From the NCBI RefSeq assembly GCF_001402915.1, contig NZ_CP012945.1, positions 2,457,501-2,521,500 on the forward strand: DNA of 64,000 bases, in the 5' to 3' direction. This stretch comes from Devosia sp. A16. Lineage in GTDB: Bacteria > Pseudomonadota > Alphaproteobacteria > Rhizobiales > Devosiaceae. The notes beneath the pieces are model-generated. The model was not told where the DNA came from. It saw only the letters and a list, made by a program, of their open reading frames with translations, and searched no databases. Within the stretch, counting starts at the first letter, position 1. Each line of letters opens with the position of its first letter. This document shows positions 57,402-64,000 of the stretch, piece after piece. The translations under genes were made by a program, and so were the position numbers.

Positions 57402-58571
57402 ATGAGATTAGGTATCGAGTTGCCGCCGCAGCAGCGGGTCTATGGCGGCTTCTTCATCTACTCGTTCTGCATGGGGAGCCTGCCGCCGCGCCTGCCCGAC
57501 ATCCAGCATGCCATGGGCATCGAAGAGGGGGCGCTCGGCCTCGGGCTGATCGGCGCGGCGCTCGGTACGCTGATCTCGCTGAGCTTTGCCGGCCCGCTGC
57601 TCGACCGCTTCGGCTATCGCCGCGCCATCCTGACGCTGATCCCGCTCCTGGCGCTGGGCTACGCCATCGCCTCGTTCGCCACCGGGCCGCTGGCCTTCTT
57701 CCTGCTGCTCGTGCCGGTCGGCCTCGTCATCGGCGGCATCGAGATCATCCTCAACCTCGAGGCCGATCGCACCGAGCACATGATCGGCCGCCGCATCATG
57801 AACCGCTCGCACGCCTTCTGGAGTTTCGGCTTCTTCTCCGCCGGTATCGTCAGCGCCGCCATCGCCCAGACCGGGCTCGGCGTGCAGGTGCATCTGCTCC
57901 TTATGGTGCCCATCGTCATCCTCGGGGTGGCGCTGCTGCTCGGCCGCTTCACCCCGGCGCCGCATCGCACTGGCGCCTCGACCGAAGAGGCGCCGCGCTT
58001 CGCCGCGCCCACCCTCGCCATCCTGGTGCTGGTGGCGGTGACGCTCTCGGCCATGATCATGGAAGGCGCCGGCATCGACTGGTCGGCGATCTACATGAAG
58101 AACGAGTTCCAGGTCTCGCCCTTCCTCGCCGGCTTCGCCGTGGCGCTCGGTGCCTTCACCCAGGCGGTGACGCGCTTTTTTGCCGATCCGTTCGTCGAGC
58201 GCTACAGCCCGACCGTCGTGTCGCGCGTGCTGCTCAGCGTGCTCGGGGTCGGCGCGGTGATCGTCTTCTTCTCGCCCGTCGACTGGCTGTCGCTGGTCGG
58301 CTTCGGCCTGATGGGCGTGGGCACCTCGGTGATCTTCCCGCTCGCCATGTCGGCGGCGGCGCAGCGCACCGATCGCCCGGCGGCGACCAATGTCGCCTCG
58401 CTGGCGCAGATTTCGTTCGTTGCCTTCCTCCTCGGGCCGCCGCTTCTGGGCTATGTTGCCGAGCATTTCGGCATCCGCTGGTCCTTCGGCATCGGCATTC
58501 CGCTGGTTATTCTAAGCCTGGTTTTCGCCGGGGCGCTGGGCGCCAAGCCGATCCGGCATGAGGTTGATTGA
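57402..58571 (+). CDS. MFS transporter (YbjJ-like), 389 aa
   Basis: Twelve hydrophobic segments are expected. The first carries LPPRLPDIQHAMG and the first cytoplasmic loop LLDRFGYRRA, the MFS A-type motif. The central loop (APHRTGASTEEAPRF) and second half (GAGIDWSAIYMKNEFQVSPF, FVERYSPTVVSRVLL) follow. It is closely related to the next gene. Substrate unknown; YbjJ-like proteins are sugar or drug carriers by homology only. Confidence 0.85.
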   Translation: MRLGIELPPQQRVYGGFFIYSFCMGSLPPRLPDIQHAMGIEEGALGLGLIGAALGTLISLSFAGPLLDRFGYRRAILTLIPLLALGYAIASFATGPLAFFLLLVPVGLVIGGIEIILNLEADRTEHMIGRRIMNRSHAFWSFGFFSAGIVSAAIAQTGLGVQVHLLLMVPIVILGVALLLGRFTPAPHRTGASTEEAPRFAAPTLAILVLVAVTLSAMIMEGAGIDWSAIYMKNEFQVSPFLAGFAVALGAFTQAVTRFFADPFVERYSPTVVSRVLLSVLGVGAVIVFFSPVDWLSLVGFGLMGVGTSVIFPLAMSAAAQRTDRPAATNVASLAQISFVAFLLGPPLLGYVAEHFGIRWSFGIGIPLVILSLVFAGALGAKPIRHEVD

Positions 58572-59755
58572 TGTTTAGTCTGAAGCCGCATCAGCGGGTC
58601 TATGGGATCTTCTTCGTCTTCGCGCTGTCGATGGGGGCGCTCTTGAGCCGCCTGCCGGACCTGCAGCGCTCGCTCAACCTCACCGAGGGCCAGCTCGGCC
58701 TGACGCTGATCGCCATGTCGATCGGTGCGCTCTGCGGCCTCACCTTTTCGAGCCCGCTGATCGAGAAATACGGCGCCCGCACCACCGCCTTCGTCACGGT
58801 GTTCGGCGCCTCGACCATGTATGCGATCGTGCCGTGGATCCCCTCGGCGCTGCTGCTGCTGCCGGTCTTCTTCATTGCCGGGCTGTTCGCCGGAGCGCTC
58901 GAGATCAACGTCAACCTCGAGACCGATCGGCATGAAGCGCAGCTCGGCACCCGCATCATGAGCCGGGCGCATGGCATGTGGAGCCTTGGCTTCTTCGTCA
59001 CCGCCTTCATTTCGGCCGGCGTGCGCCAAGCCGGCGTCTCGGTGCACATGCACACCTTCATCGCCCTGGTCGTGGTGGTGATCGCCGGCTACTTCGTCTT
59101 TTCGAAGATCGAGAACGCCCCGGCGCGCGCCGACAGCCACGACGGCAAGATGCCGCTCGTCGCCTTCCCGACCATCGGCCTGTTGCCGCTCTGCCTGATC
59201 GGCGCCGCGCCGCTCTTGGTCGAGGGCGCCGGCATCGATTGGTCGGCCATCTATATGCGCGACGTGTTCGACGTTGCGCCGTTCATCGGTGGACTGTCGA
59301 TCACCATCTTCTCGCTGTTCATGGCGCTGGCCCGCCTGTTCATGGATCCTGTGGTCGAGCGCTACAGCCCGCGCGTCGTCGCCGGCGCGTTGCTCGGCGT
59401 CGCGGCACTGGGTCTCGTCATCGTGGGCTTTGCGCCGCACCCTTATGTGGCGCTGTTCGGCTTTATGCTGATGGGCCTGGGCTGCTCCTCGGTCTATCCG
59501 CTGGCCGTCTCGGCGGCGGCGCAGCGGACCGACCGGCCGGCTTCGGTGAACGTCGCCTCGCTGGGGCAGATGACCTTCGTGGTGTTCTTCCTCGGGCCGC
59601 CGCTGCTCGGCTTCGTCGCCGAGCGCTTCGGCATCCGCATGTCGTATTTCGTCTGCGTGCCGCTGATCATTGCCGCCTTGCTGGTGATCCGGGCGCTGTC
59701 GCCCAAACCGACGCCGCTGCTGGCCGAGCCGGAGCCTGCCACGCCCCATGGCTGA
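58571..59755 (+). CDS. MFS transporter (YbjJ-like), paralogue, 394 aa
   Basis: The same plan as the previous protein: LLSRLPDLQRSLNLTEGQLG, IEKYGARTTAFV, GAGIDWSAIYMRDVFDVAPF and VVERYSPRVVAGAL. The GAGIDWSAIYM segment is identical in both, so they arose by tandem duplication. ATG 58571 overlaps the upstream stop by 1 nt. Confidence 0.85.
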   Translation: MFSLKPHQRVYGIFFVFALSMGALLSRLPDLQRSLNLTEGQLGLTLIAMSIGALCGLTFSSPLIEKYGARTTAFVTVFGASTMYAIVPWIPSALLLLPVFFIAGLFAGALEINVNLETDRHEAQLGTRIMSRAHGMWSLGFFVTAFISAGVRQAGVSVHMHTFIALVVVVIAGYFVFSKIENAPARADSHDGKMPLVAFPTIGLLPLCLIGAAPLLVEGAGIDWSAIYMRDVFDVAPFIGGLSITIFSLFMALARLFMDPVVERYSPRVVAGALLGVAALGLVIVGFAPHPYVALFGFMLMGLGCSSVYPLAVSAAAQRTDRPASVNVASLGQMTFVVFFLGPPLLGFVAERFGIRMSYFVCVPLIIAALLVIRALSPKPTPLLAEPEPATPHG

Positions 59756-60209
59756 CCTGCCGCCGATCGTCGACCTTCGGCAATCGCCGACGGCGCTTCG
59801 GGTGCAACGCGGGGTGATGCGGTTCCTCCGCAACGCCCATGATTTCTGCTGCTACGCCGAGGTCCCGTTGAGCAACGGCCGGCGTGCCGACGTCTTGGCG
59901 GTGGGGCCCAAGGGCGAGATCTGGATCGTCGAGATCAAGTCGTCGCTGGTCGACTTCCAGGTCGATCGCAAATGGCCGAACTACAAGGAATTCTGCGACC
60001 GTTTCTTCTTTGCCAAGCCGCCGGAGCTCGACCCCGATATCTTCCCCGCCGCGGAAGGCTTGATGGTGGCCGACGGCCACGATGGGGCGATCCTGCGCAT
60101 GGCGGCGGAAGTCGTCCTCCCACCGGCCAGGCGCAAGGCGATGTTGCTGAAACTCACGCGCCTCGGCGCCGACCGCATCCATGTGCTGATGGACCCCAAT
60201 GACCTCTAG
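59748..60209 (+). CDS. mmcB: MmcB-like DNA repair nuclease (DUF1052), 153 aa
   Basis: The conserved MmcB segments are present: PTALRVQRGVMRFLRNAHDF, SNGRRADVLAVGPKGEIWIVEIKSS (the PD-(D/E)xK-type core with Asp, Glu and Lys), DFQVDRKWPNYKEFCDRFFFAK. In Caulobacter MmcB protects against mitomycin C damage under SOS control. The gene overlaps the end of the second MFS gene by 8 nt and is followed 39 bp later by the third, so it sits inside a transporter array. No LexA box is visible at its start, where it would lie within the upstream gene. Confidence 0.9.
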   Translation: MADLPPIVDLRQSPTALRVQRGVMRFLRNAHDFCCYAEVPLSNGRRADVLAVGPKGEIWIVEIKSSLVDFQVDRKWPNYKEFCDRFFFAKPPELDPDIFPAAEGLMVADGHDGAILRMAAEVVLPPARRKAMLLKLTRLGADRIHVLMDPNDL

Positions 60210-60248
60210 CAAGGCCGCCGGCGCGCCGCTGGCTGTCGAGAACGCCAG

Positions 60249-61385
60249 GTGAAAGCTCCCCCGTCCATCGTCATCGTGTTCTTCCTGCATGCGCTGGCAC
60301 AGGGTGGCATGTTCAGCCGTATTCCCGATATGCAGGTGGCGCTCGGCCTCAACGAGGCTCAACTTGGCCTTGCCCTGCTCGGCCAGCCGGCGGGCGCCAT
60401 CGTCTCGTTCCTGTTCGCGAGCCACGTGGTCGAGCGGCTGGGCACTCGGGTCATTATCCTCACCACCATCCCGGTGCTGGCGCTGGTGCTGATCGGCATC
60501 GCGCTGGCGCCGAGCCTCGCTATCATGTGGCTGGGCTTCGCGCTGTTCGGCGTGGTGTTCGCCTTCAGCAATGTCTCGATCAACGTCGAGGCCGACCGGG
60601 TCGAAGCCGCCTCCGGCCGCCGGCTGATGAACACCTGCCACGGCGTCTGGAGCGTCGGGCTGCTGACCGCCTCGCTGATCGGCACTGCGATGCGCGGCGC
60701 CAATGTTGCGCCGGCTTTGCACTTCGCCATCGTCCTCGTGCCGGTGCTGCTCGGCCTCATGGTGTTCGGCTGGCCGATGCAGGCGGCGCCGGCGCGCCCC
60801 CATGCCGCGCCGGCGCGGAGGTTCCGCATCGCGCTTCCGAGTCGCATGACACTGCTTTTGCTTGGCTACGCCATCGCCGCCTCGTTGCTCGAAGGCGGGT
60901 TGCGCAACTGGTCGGTGATCTTCATGCGCGACAGCTTCACCGCCCCGGACTGGGTCGACACGCTGACGCTGCCGGCCTTCATGACGGCGCAGTCGATCGG
61001 TCGGCTGCTCGCCGACCGCGCCGTGGGCCGCTGGGGTCCGGTGCCGCTAGCGCGCGGGCTCACCATCACGGCGCTGCTGGGGCTGCTGCTGGTGGTGTTT
61101 TCGCCCAACCTGATCGTGGCGCTCTGCGGCTTCACCCTGATCGGCTTCGGCGTCTGCGTGTCGTTCCCGCTGTCCACCTCCGCCGCCGCGCGGCTGGGCG
61201 ACCGCCCGGCCTCCGAAAATGTCGCGGCGCTCACCATGAGCCAGCAACTATTGCTGCTCGGCGCACCGGCACTGATGGGCTGGATCGCCACCGTGGCTTC
61301 GATCCGTGTCACCTTCGCCGTGCTGGTGCCGCCCCTGCTGCTGGCGTTTTACCTGGCGCGGTATCTGGCGCCGCGGAGGGAGTGA
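60249..61385 (+). CDS. MFS transporter (YbjJ-like), third copy, 378 aa
   Basis: GMFSRIPDMQVALGLNEAQL and HVVERLGTRV open the MFS core; the second half has LLEGGLRNWSVIFMRDSF and LLADRAVGRWG. It is clearly related to the two upstream transporters but more divergent (EGGLRNWS in place of EGAGIDWS). It starts at GTG 60249 with no evident Shine-Dalgarno, which fits coupling to mmcB. Confidence 0.83.
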   Translation: MKAPPSIVIVFFLHALAQGGMFSRIPDMQVALGLNEAQLGLALLGQPAGAIVSFLFASHVVERLGTRVIILTTIPVLALVLIGIALAPSLAIMWLGFALFGVVFAFSNVSINVEADRVEAASGRRLMNTCHGVWSVGLLTASLIGTAMRGANVAPALHFAIVLVPVLLGLMVFGWPMQAAPARPHAAPARRFRIALPSRMTLLLLGYAIAASLLEGGLRNWSVIFMRDSFTAPDWVDTLTLPAFMTAQSIGRLLADRAVGRWGPVPLARGLTITALLGLLLVVFSPNLIVALCGFTLIGFGVCVSFPLSTSAAARLGDRPASENVAALTMSQQLLLLGAPALMGWIATVASIRVTFAVLVPPLLLAFYLARYLAPRRE

Positions 61386-61463
61386 ATCCTCACCCGACGC
61401 CTGCTCCGGCGTCATTCCCGCGAAGACGGAACCTGACCCTGTGGGTACCACGGCGGCGCTCTG

Positions 61464-61642
61464 TTCCTTCTCCCCTCAGGGGAGAAGGTGGCTGGCGGAC
61501 GACGGCGAAGCCATCGCCGCGGGCCGGTTGAGGGGTGAAGCGGCGCAACTCGCGCTCGCTAAGAGGCCGAACCCCTCACCCGAGTTCCGCTACGGACCTC
61601 ACGGTCCTAGCTGCACTACCCTCTCCCCTCAGGGGAGAGGGG
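61464..61642. repeat. Inverted-repeat intergenic element, reverse copy of the 39561-39720 subfamily
   Basis: It opens CCTTCTCCCCTCAGGGGAGA, then CCGGTTGAGGGGTGAAGC, CCGAGTTCCGCTACGGACCT and AGCTGCACTACCCTCTCCCC close it. These are the reverse complements of blocks in the elements at 39561 and 42489. It separates the converging MFS and metallo-beta-lactamase genes, in a gap of about 310 bp with no gene. A half REP (GTCATTCCCGCGAAGACGG) is near 61411. Confidence 0.85.
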
Positions 61643-61698
61643 CTGGTTGCCAGGTCAGTGGCGGAGCCGCTCCTTGCTTGTTGCGAAGCTCCCGGCCC

Positions 61699-63369
61699 TT
61701 ACTCCCCGCTCGGCTCGCCGTGCAGCACCGGGGCGTTGCCGGGCTGGGTCTTCATCGGCAGCGGCGGGGTCACCGGGCCGGTGTTGGAGAGCGTCGCCTT
61801 CAGCGCCTCCATCACCGCGATGCGCTGTGCGTCGTTCGGGGCGCTCTGCAGCTGGTGGCTGAGATCGATGATGAAGCTGGCATAGGCATTGTGCCAGTCG
61901 GCGGTGACCTGGCTGAGATCGACGCGGCGCTCGGCCGGTCGGGCGACGCCGGCAATGCCCTCGGCGCGGAGCTCGAAGGCGTCGTCGAGCAGCGGCATCA
62001 GCACCTGGTCGCCGGCGAGGCCGTCATCGTGCATCAGCGCGGCGCGCAGTGCCTTGCGTTCTTCGTCCTCGCCATGGGTCAGGAAGATCGCGCCGTGCGC
62101 CGGCAGGCGCTTGGTGACCCAGGCGACGAGCTCCGAATGGTCGGCATGCGCCGAATAGTTGCCGAGGCTGCGCACCTGCGCCCGCACCGGCACCAGCTCG
62201 CAATGGATGCGCACTTCCCTGGCACCCGACTGGATGATCTGGCCCAGGGTGCCCGGCGCCTGGTAACCGACGAACAGCACGGTGGCGTTGGCGCGCGGCA
62301 GGTTGTTGCGCAGGTGGTGCTTGATCCGGCCGGCATCGGCCATGCCGGAGGCCGACATGATGATGGCGCCGCCGCGGACCGAGTTGATCGCCTTGCTCTC
62401 CTCGACGCTCTCGACGATGCGGAAGCGGGAATCGTTGAACAGCTCGTCGGCGCTCAGTTCGACATCGTCGAACATCGAGGCGTACTTGCGATAGACCCCG
62501 GTGACCTTGCTCGCCAGCGGGCTGTCGAGGAAGACCAGGCTCGGGCTGATCTCGCCGGTCTTGATCAGGTAACCGATGTCGTGCAGCAGCTCCTGGCTGC
62601 GCTCGACCGCGAAGGTCGGGATCACCAGGTTACCGCCGCGGGCCAGTGCCGTATTGATCTCGGTCTTCAGCGCCTCCTGGCGCTGCTTGAGCGTATAGTC
62701 CTCGCGCTCCCGCCCGCCATAGGTGGATTCGGAGAGGATATAGTCATAGCCGGCCGGCGCGTCGGGCGCCTCCCAGAACACTTTCACGTCCGGCCCGAGA
62801 TCGCCGGAGAACAGGATGCGGATGGCTTTGCCGTCGCTGTCCGTCACCTCGACCTCGATCGAGGCCGAGCCGAGAATATGTCCGGCATTCCAGTAGCGGG
62901 CGCGCACGCCCGGGCCGGGAGTGATCCACTCTTCGTACTTGACTGCCTTGGTGAGCTTCAGCGCTTCGTTGGCGTCTTCCATGACGTAGAGCGGCTGGAA
63001 CGGCTCCTCGGCGCGGCGCGAGCGTTTCCTGGTCTCGCGGTCGGCCTCGCTTTCCTGGATGCCGGCGGCATCGGGCAGCAGGTACTCGAGCAGCCCGTTG
63101 GTCGGCTCGGTGGCCCAGATCGGCTTGCGGTAGCCCATATGGGTCAGCCGCGGCAGCAGCCCCGCATGATCGATATGGGCGTGCGTCAGCAGCAGGAAGT
63201 CGATCCCCTTGGGGTCGAACGGAAACGGCTTGTAGTTGAGATCGCGCACCGTCTTGTTGCCCTGGAACATGCCGCAGTCGACGAGGAACTGCCCCTTGGG
63301 GTGCACGATGCGGTAGCACGAGCCGGTCACGGTGCCCGACGCCCCGTGGAAGTGTAGCGTGACGGTCAT
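61699..63369 (-). CDS. RNA-processing-type metallo-beta-lactamase with beta-CASP domain, 556 aa
   Basis: The metallo-beta-lactamase motif is LLLTHAHIDHAG (H63, H65, D67, H68). The N-terminal GTVTGSCYRIVHPKGQFLVDCGMFQG and later RYWNAGHILGSASIEVEV and RILFSGDLG belong to the CPSF73-like group. A beta-CASP region follows (ILSESTYGGRER, LVIPTFAVERSQELLHDIGY) and a C-terminal HADHSELVAWV. The family contains single-strand RNA endo- or exonucleases. This length with a C-terminal tail is typical of the bacterial branch. It converges with the MFS array and is followed upstream by an inverted-repeat element. Confidence 0.88.
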   Translation of the reverse strand: MTVTLHFHGASGTVTGSCYRIVHPKGQFLVDCGMFQGNKTVRDLNYKPFPFDPKGIDFLLLTHAHIDHAGLLPRLTHMGYRKPIWATEPTNGLLEYLLPDAAGIQESEADRETRKRSRRAEEPFQPLYVMEDANEALKLTKAVKYEEWITPGPGVRARYWNAGHILGSASIEVEVTDSDGKAIRILFSGDLGPDVKVFWEAPDAPAGYDYILSESTYGGREREDYTLKQRQEALKTEINTALARGGNLVIPTFAVERSQELLHDIGYLIKTGEISPSLVFLDSPLASKVTGVYRKYASMFDDVELSADELFNDSRFRIVESVEESKAINSVRGGAIIMSASGMADAGRIKHHLRNNLPRANATVLFVGYQAPGTLGQIIQSGAREVRIHCELVPVRAQVRSLGNYSAHADHSELVAWVTKRLPAHGAIFLTHGEDEERKALRAALMHDDGLAGDQVLMPLLDDAFELRAEGIAGVARPAERRVDLSQVTADWHNAYASFIIDLSHQLQSAPNDAQRIAVMEALKATLSNTGPVTPPLPMKTQPGNAPVLHGEPSGE

Positions 63370-63400
63370 GGCATGCTCCGATCTGTCCTAGGAAGAGTGG

Positions 63401-63552
63401 AAGGCCCCCTCACCCGCCGCCGCGCGGCGACCTCTCCCTCGAGGCAGAGGTGAGGTTGTGGCACGACTGTGACGGCGCACCACCTCTCCCTTTGGGGGAC
63501 GCGGTAGCGCCCCGAGGGGAGAGGTCGGCCGAAGGCCGGGTGAGGGGGCCTT
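63401..63552. repeat. Inverted-repeat intergenic element, same subfamily as 51844-51979
   Basis: AAGGCCCCCTCACCCG and CGGGTGAGGGGGCCTT form the ends. ACCTCTCCCTCGAGGCAGAG and a modified CCTCTCCCTTTGGGGGACGC... inner part show a small insert that breaks the inner palindrome. It separates the metallo-beta-lactamase gene from the response-regulator gene (both on minus). Confidence 0.83.
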
Positions 63553-63570
63553 CAACTGCCGTGAGATCAT

Positions 63571-64000
63571 CTATTTCGGCGCGCGCTTGGCGAGGATGCG
63601 CTGCAGGGTGCGGCGATGCATGTTGAGCCGGCGCGCCGTCTCCGAGACGTTGCGGTCGCACAACTCATAGACCCGCTGGATGTGCTCCCAGCGCACCCGG
63701 TCGGCCGACATCGGGTTCTCCGGCGGCTCGGGCGGCTTGTTGCCGGTGGCGAGGAGGGCGTTGATCACGTCTTCGGCGTCGGCCGGCTTCGACAGATAAT
63801 CCACCGCACCGAGCTTCACCGCGGTTACCGCGGTGGCGATGTTGCCGTAGCCGGTAAGCACCACCGCGCGGGCATCCTCGCGCTTCTGATGCAGCGCCGC
63901 GACCACGTCGAGGCCGTTGCCGTCTTCGAGCCGGAGGTCGACCACGGCATAGGCGGGGGGGGCCTCGGAGACGGCAGCGAGGCCGCCGGCCACGGTGTCG
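63571..64000 (-). CDS. actR: ActR/RegA/PrrA-type response regulator, C-terminal part (cut by window edge)
   Basis: About 143 residues are visible. The receiver core has YAVVDLRLEDGNGLDVVAAL (phosphoryl Asp), AVVLTGYGNIATAVTAVKLG and VDYLSKPADAEDVI (Lys in the KP motif). A proline-rich linker (KPPEPPENPMSA) leads to a Fis-type helix-turn-helix (RNVSETARRLNMHRRTLQRI). This is the RegA/ActR/PrrA arrangement, a redox-responsive global regulator of energy and nitrogen metabolism. The beginning, with the first receiver strands, lies beyond the right edge; the cognate RegB-type kinase is not in the window. Confidence 0.9.
   Translation of the reverse strand, partial: DTVAGGLAAVSEAPPAYAVVDLRLEDGNGLDVVAALHQKREDARAVVLTGYGNIATAVTAVKLGAVDYLSKPADAEDVINALLATGNKPPEPPENPMSADRVRWEHIQRVYELCDRNVSETARRLNMHRRTLQRILAKRAPK

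Overview
The window is a visibly GC-rich, gene-dense chromosomal segment with no insertion sequence, phage or CRISPR array. Several features point to an alphaproteobacterium of the order Hyphomicrobiales (Devosia-like is my best guess): a rhizobial-type L-rhamnose locus, an MmcB repair nuclease, an ActR/RegA-type regulator, a LOV-HWE sensor kinase, a DUF1127 mini-protein and many ABC uptake systems. The genus is inference; the class is better supported.

Layout. (1) 1-13577, all on the minus strand: the end of a MepA-like murein endopeptidase, then a catabolic locus with a CUT1-type ABC importer that has two permeases and a Tat-exported binding protein but no ATPase, a Gfo/Idh/MocA oxidoreductase, an N-acyl-D-amino-acid deacylase-like enzyme, a D-threonine aldolase/D-serine dehydratase-like PLP enzyme, a lactonase-like beta-propeller, an NTF2-like protein, a class III aminotransferase, an amidohydrolase and two IclR regulators. 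Its substrate is unknown; it looks like a D-amino-acid or sugar conjugate. (2) 13843-14193: tRNA-Gln, tRNA-Pro and a terminator. (3) 14401-16460: a LOV-PAS-HWE kinase and a GAF protein. (4) 16550-23446: an oppBCDFA oligopeptide importer and an unusual GntR regulator with two winged-helix domains. (5) 23615-25007: an Rrf2 regulator whose start codon lies inside a palindromic operator, coupled to a thioredoxin-reductase-like flavoprotein.

(6) 25020-39521: a two-sided nucleoside salvage regulon. Minus side: ribokinase, a stand-alone MgsA_C-like protein, a glutamine-amidotransferase-like protein, a LacI regulator, an adenine-deaminase-like enzyme, a creatininase-like enzyme and cytidine deaminase. 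Plus side: an ATZ/TRZ-type deaminase, nucleoside hydrolase and a complete BMP-type nucleoside ABC importer. A perfect LacI-type palindrome sits between the divergent arms, and related sites lie upstream of the LacI gene. (7) 39780-42486: a second LacI gene with a consensus operator, an ASCH protein, and a 30-codon ORF running into a long hairpin before a 69-residue protein. (8) 42669-53289: the L-rhamnose locus, rhaRSTPQK on minus and rhaDI on plus; rhaU is not at its usual place. (9) 53453-57262: two aldo/keto reductases coupled to a DUF1127 mini-gene, a divergent LysR regulator and a degenerate receiver protein. (10) 57402-64000: three related MFS transporters with mmcB between the second and third, an RNA-processing-type metallo-beta-lactamase and the C-terminal part of an ActR/RegA-like response regulator.

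A recurring theme is intergenic inverted-repeat elements with arms of the type CTCTCCCC...GGGGAGAG, in at least four related subfamilies, at most of the larger gaps. Hairpins or terminators also sit directly after the binding-protein genes of both complete sugar/nucleoside-type ABC operons, which would give more binding protein than membrane components.
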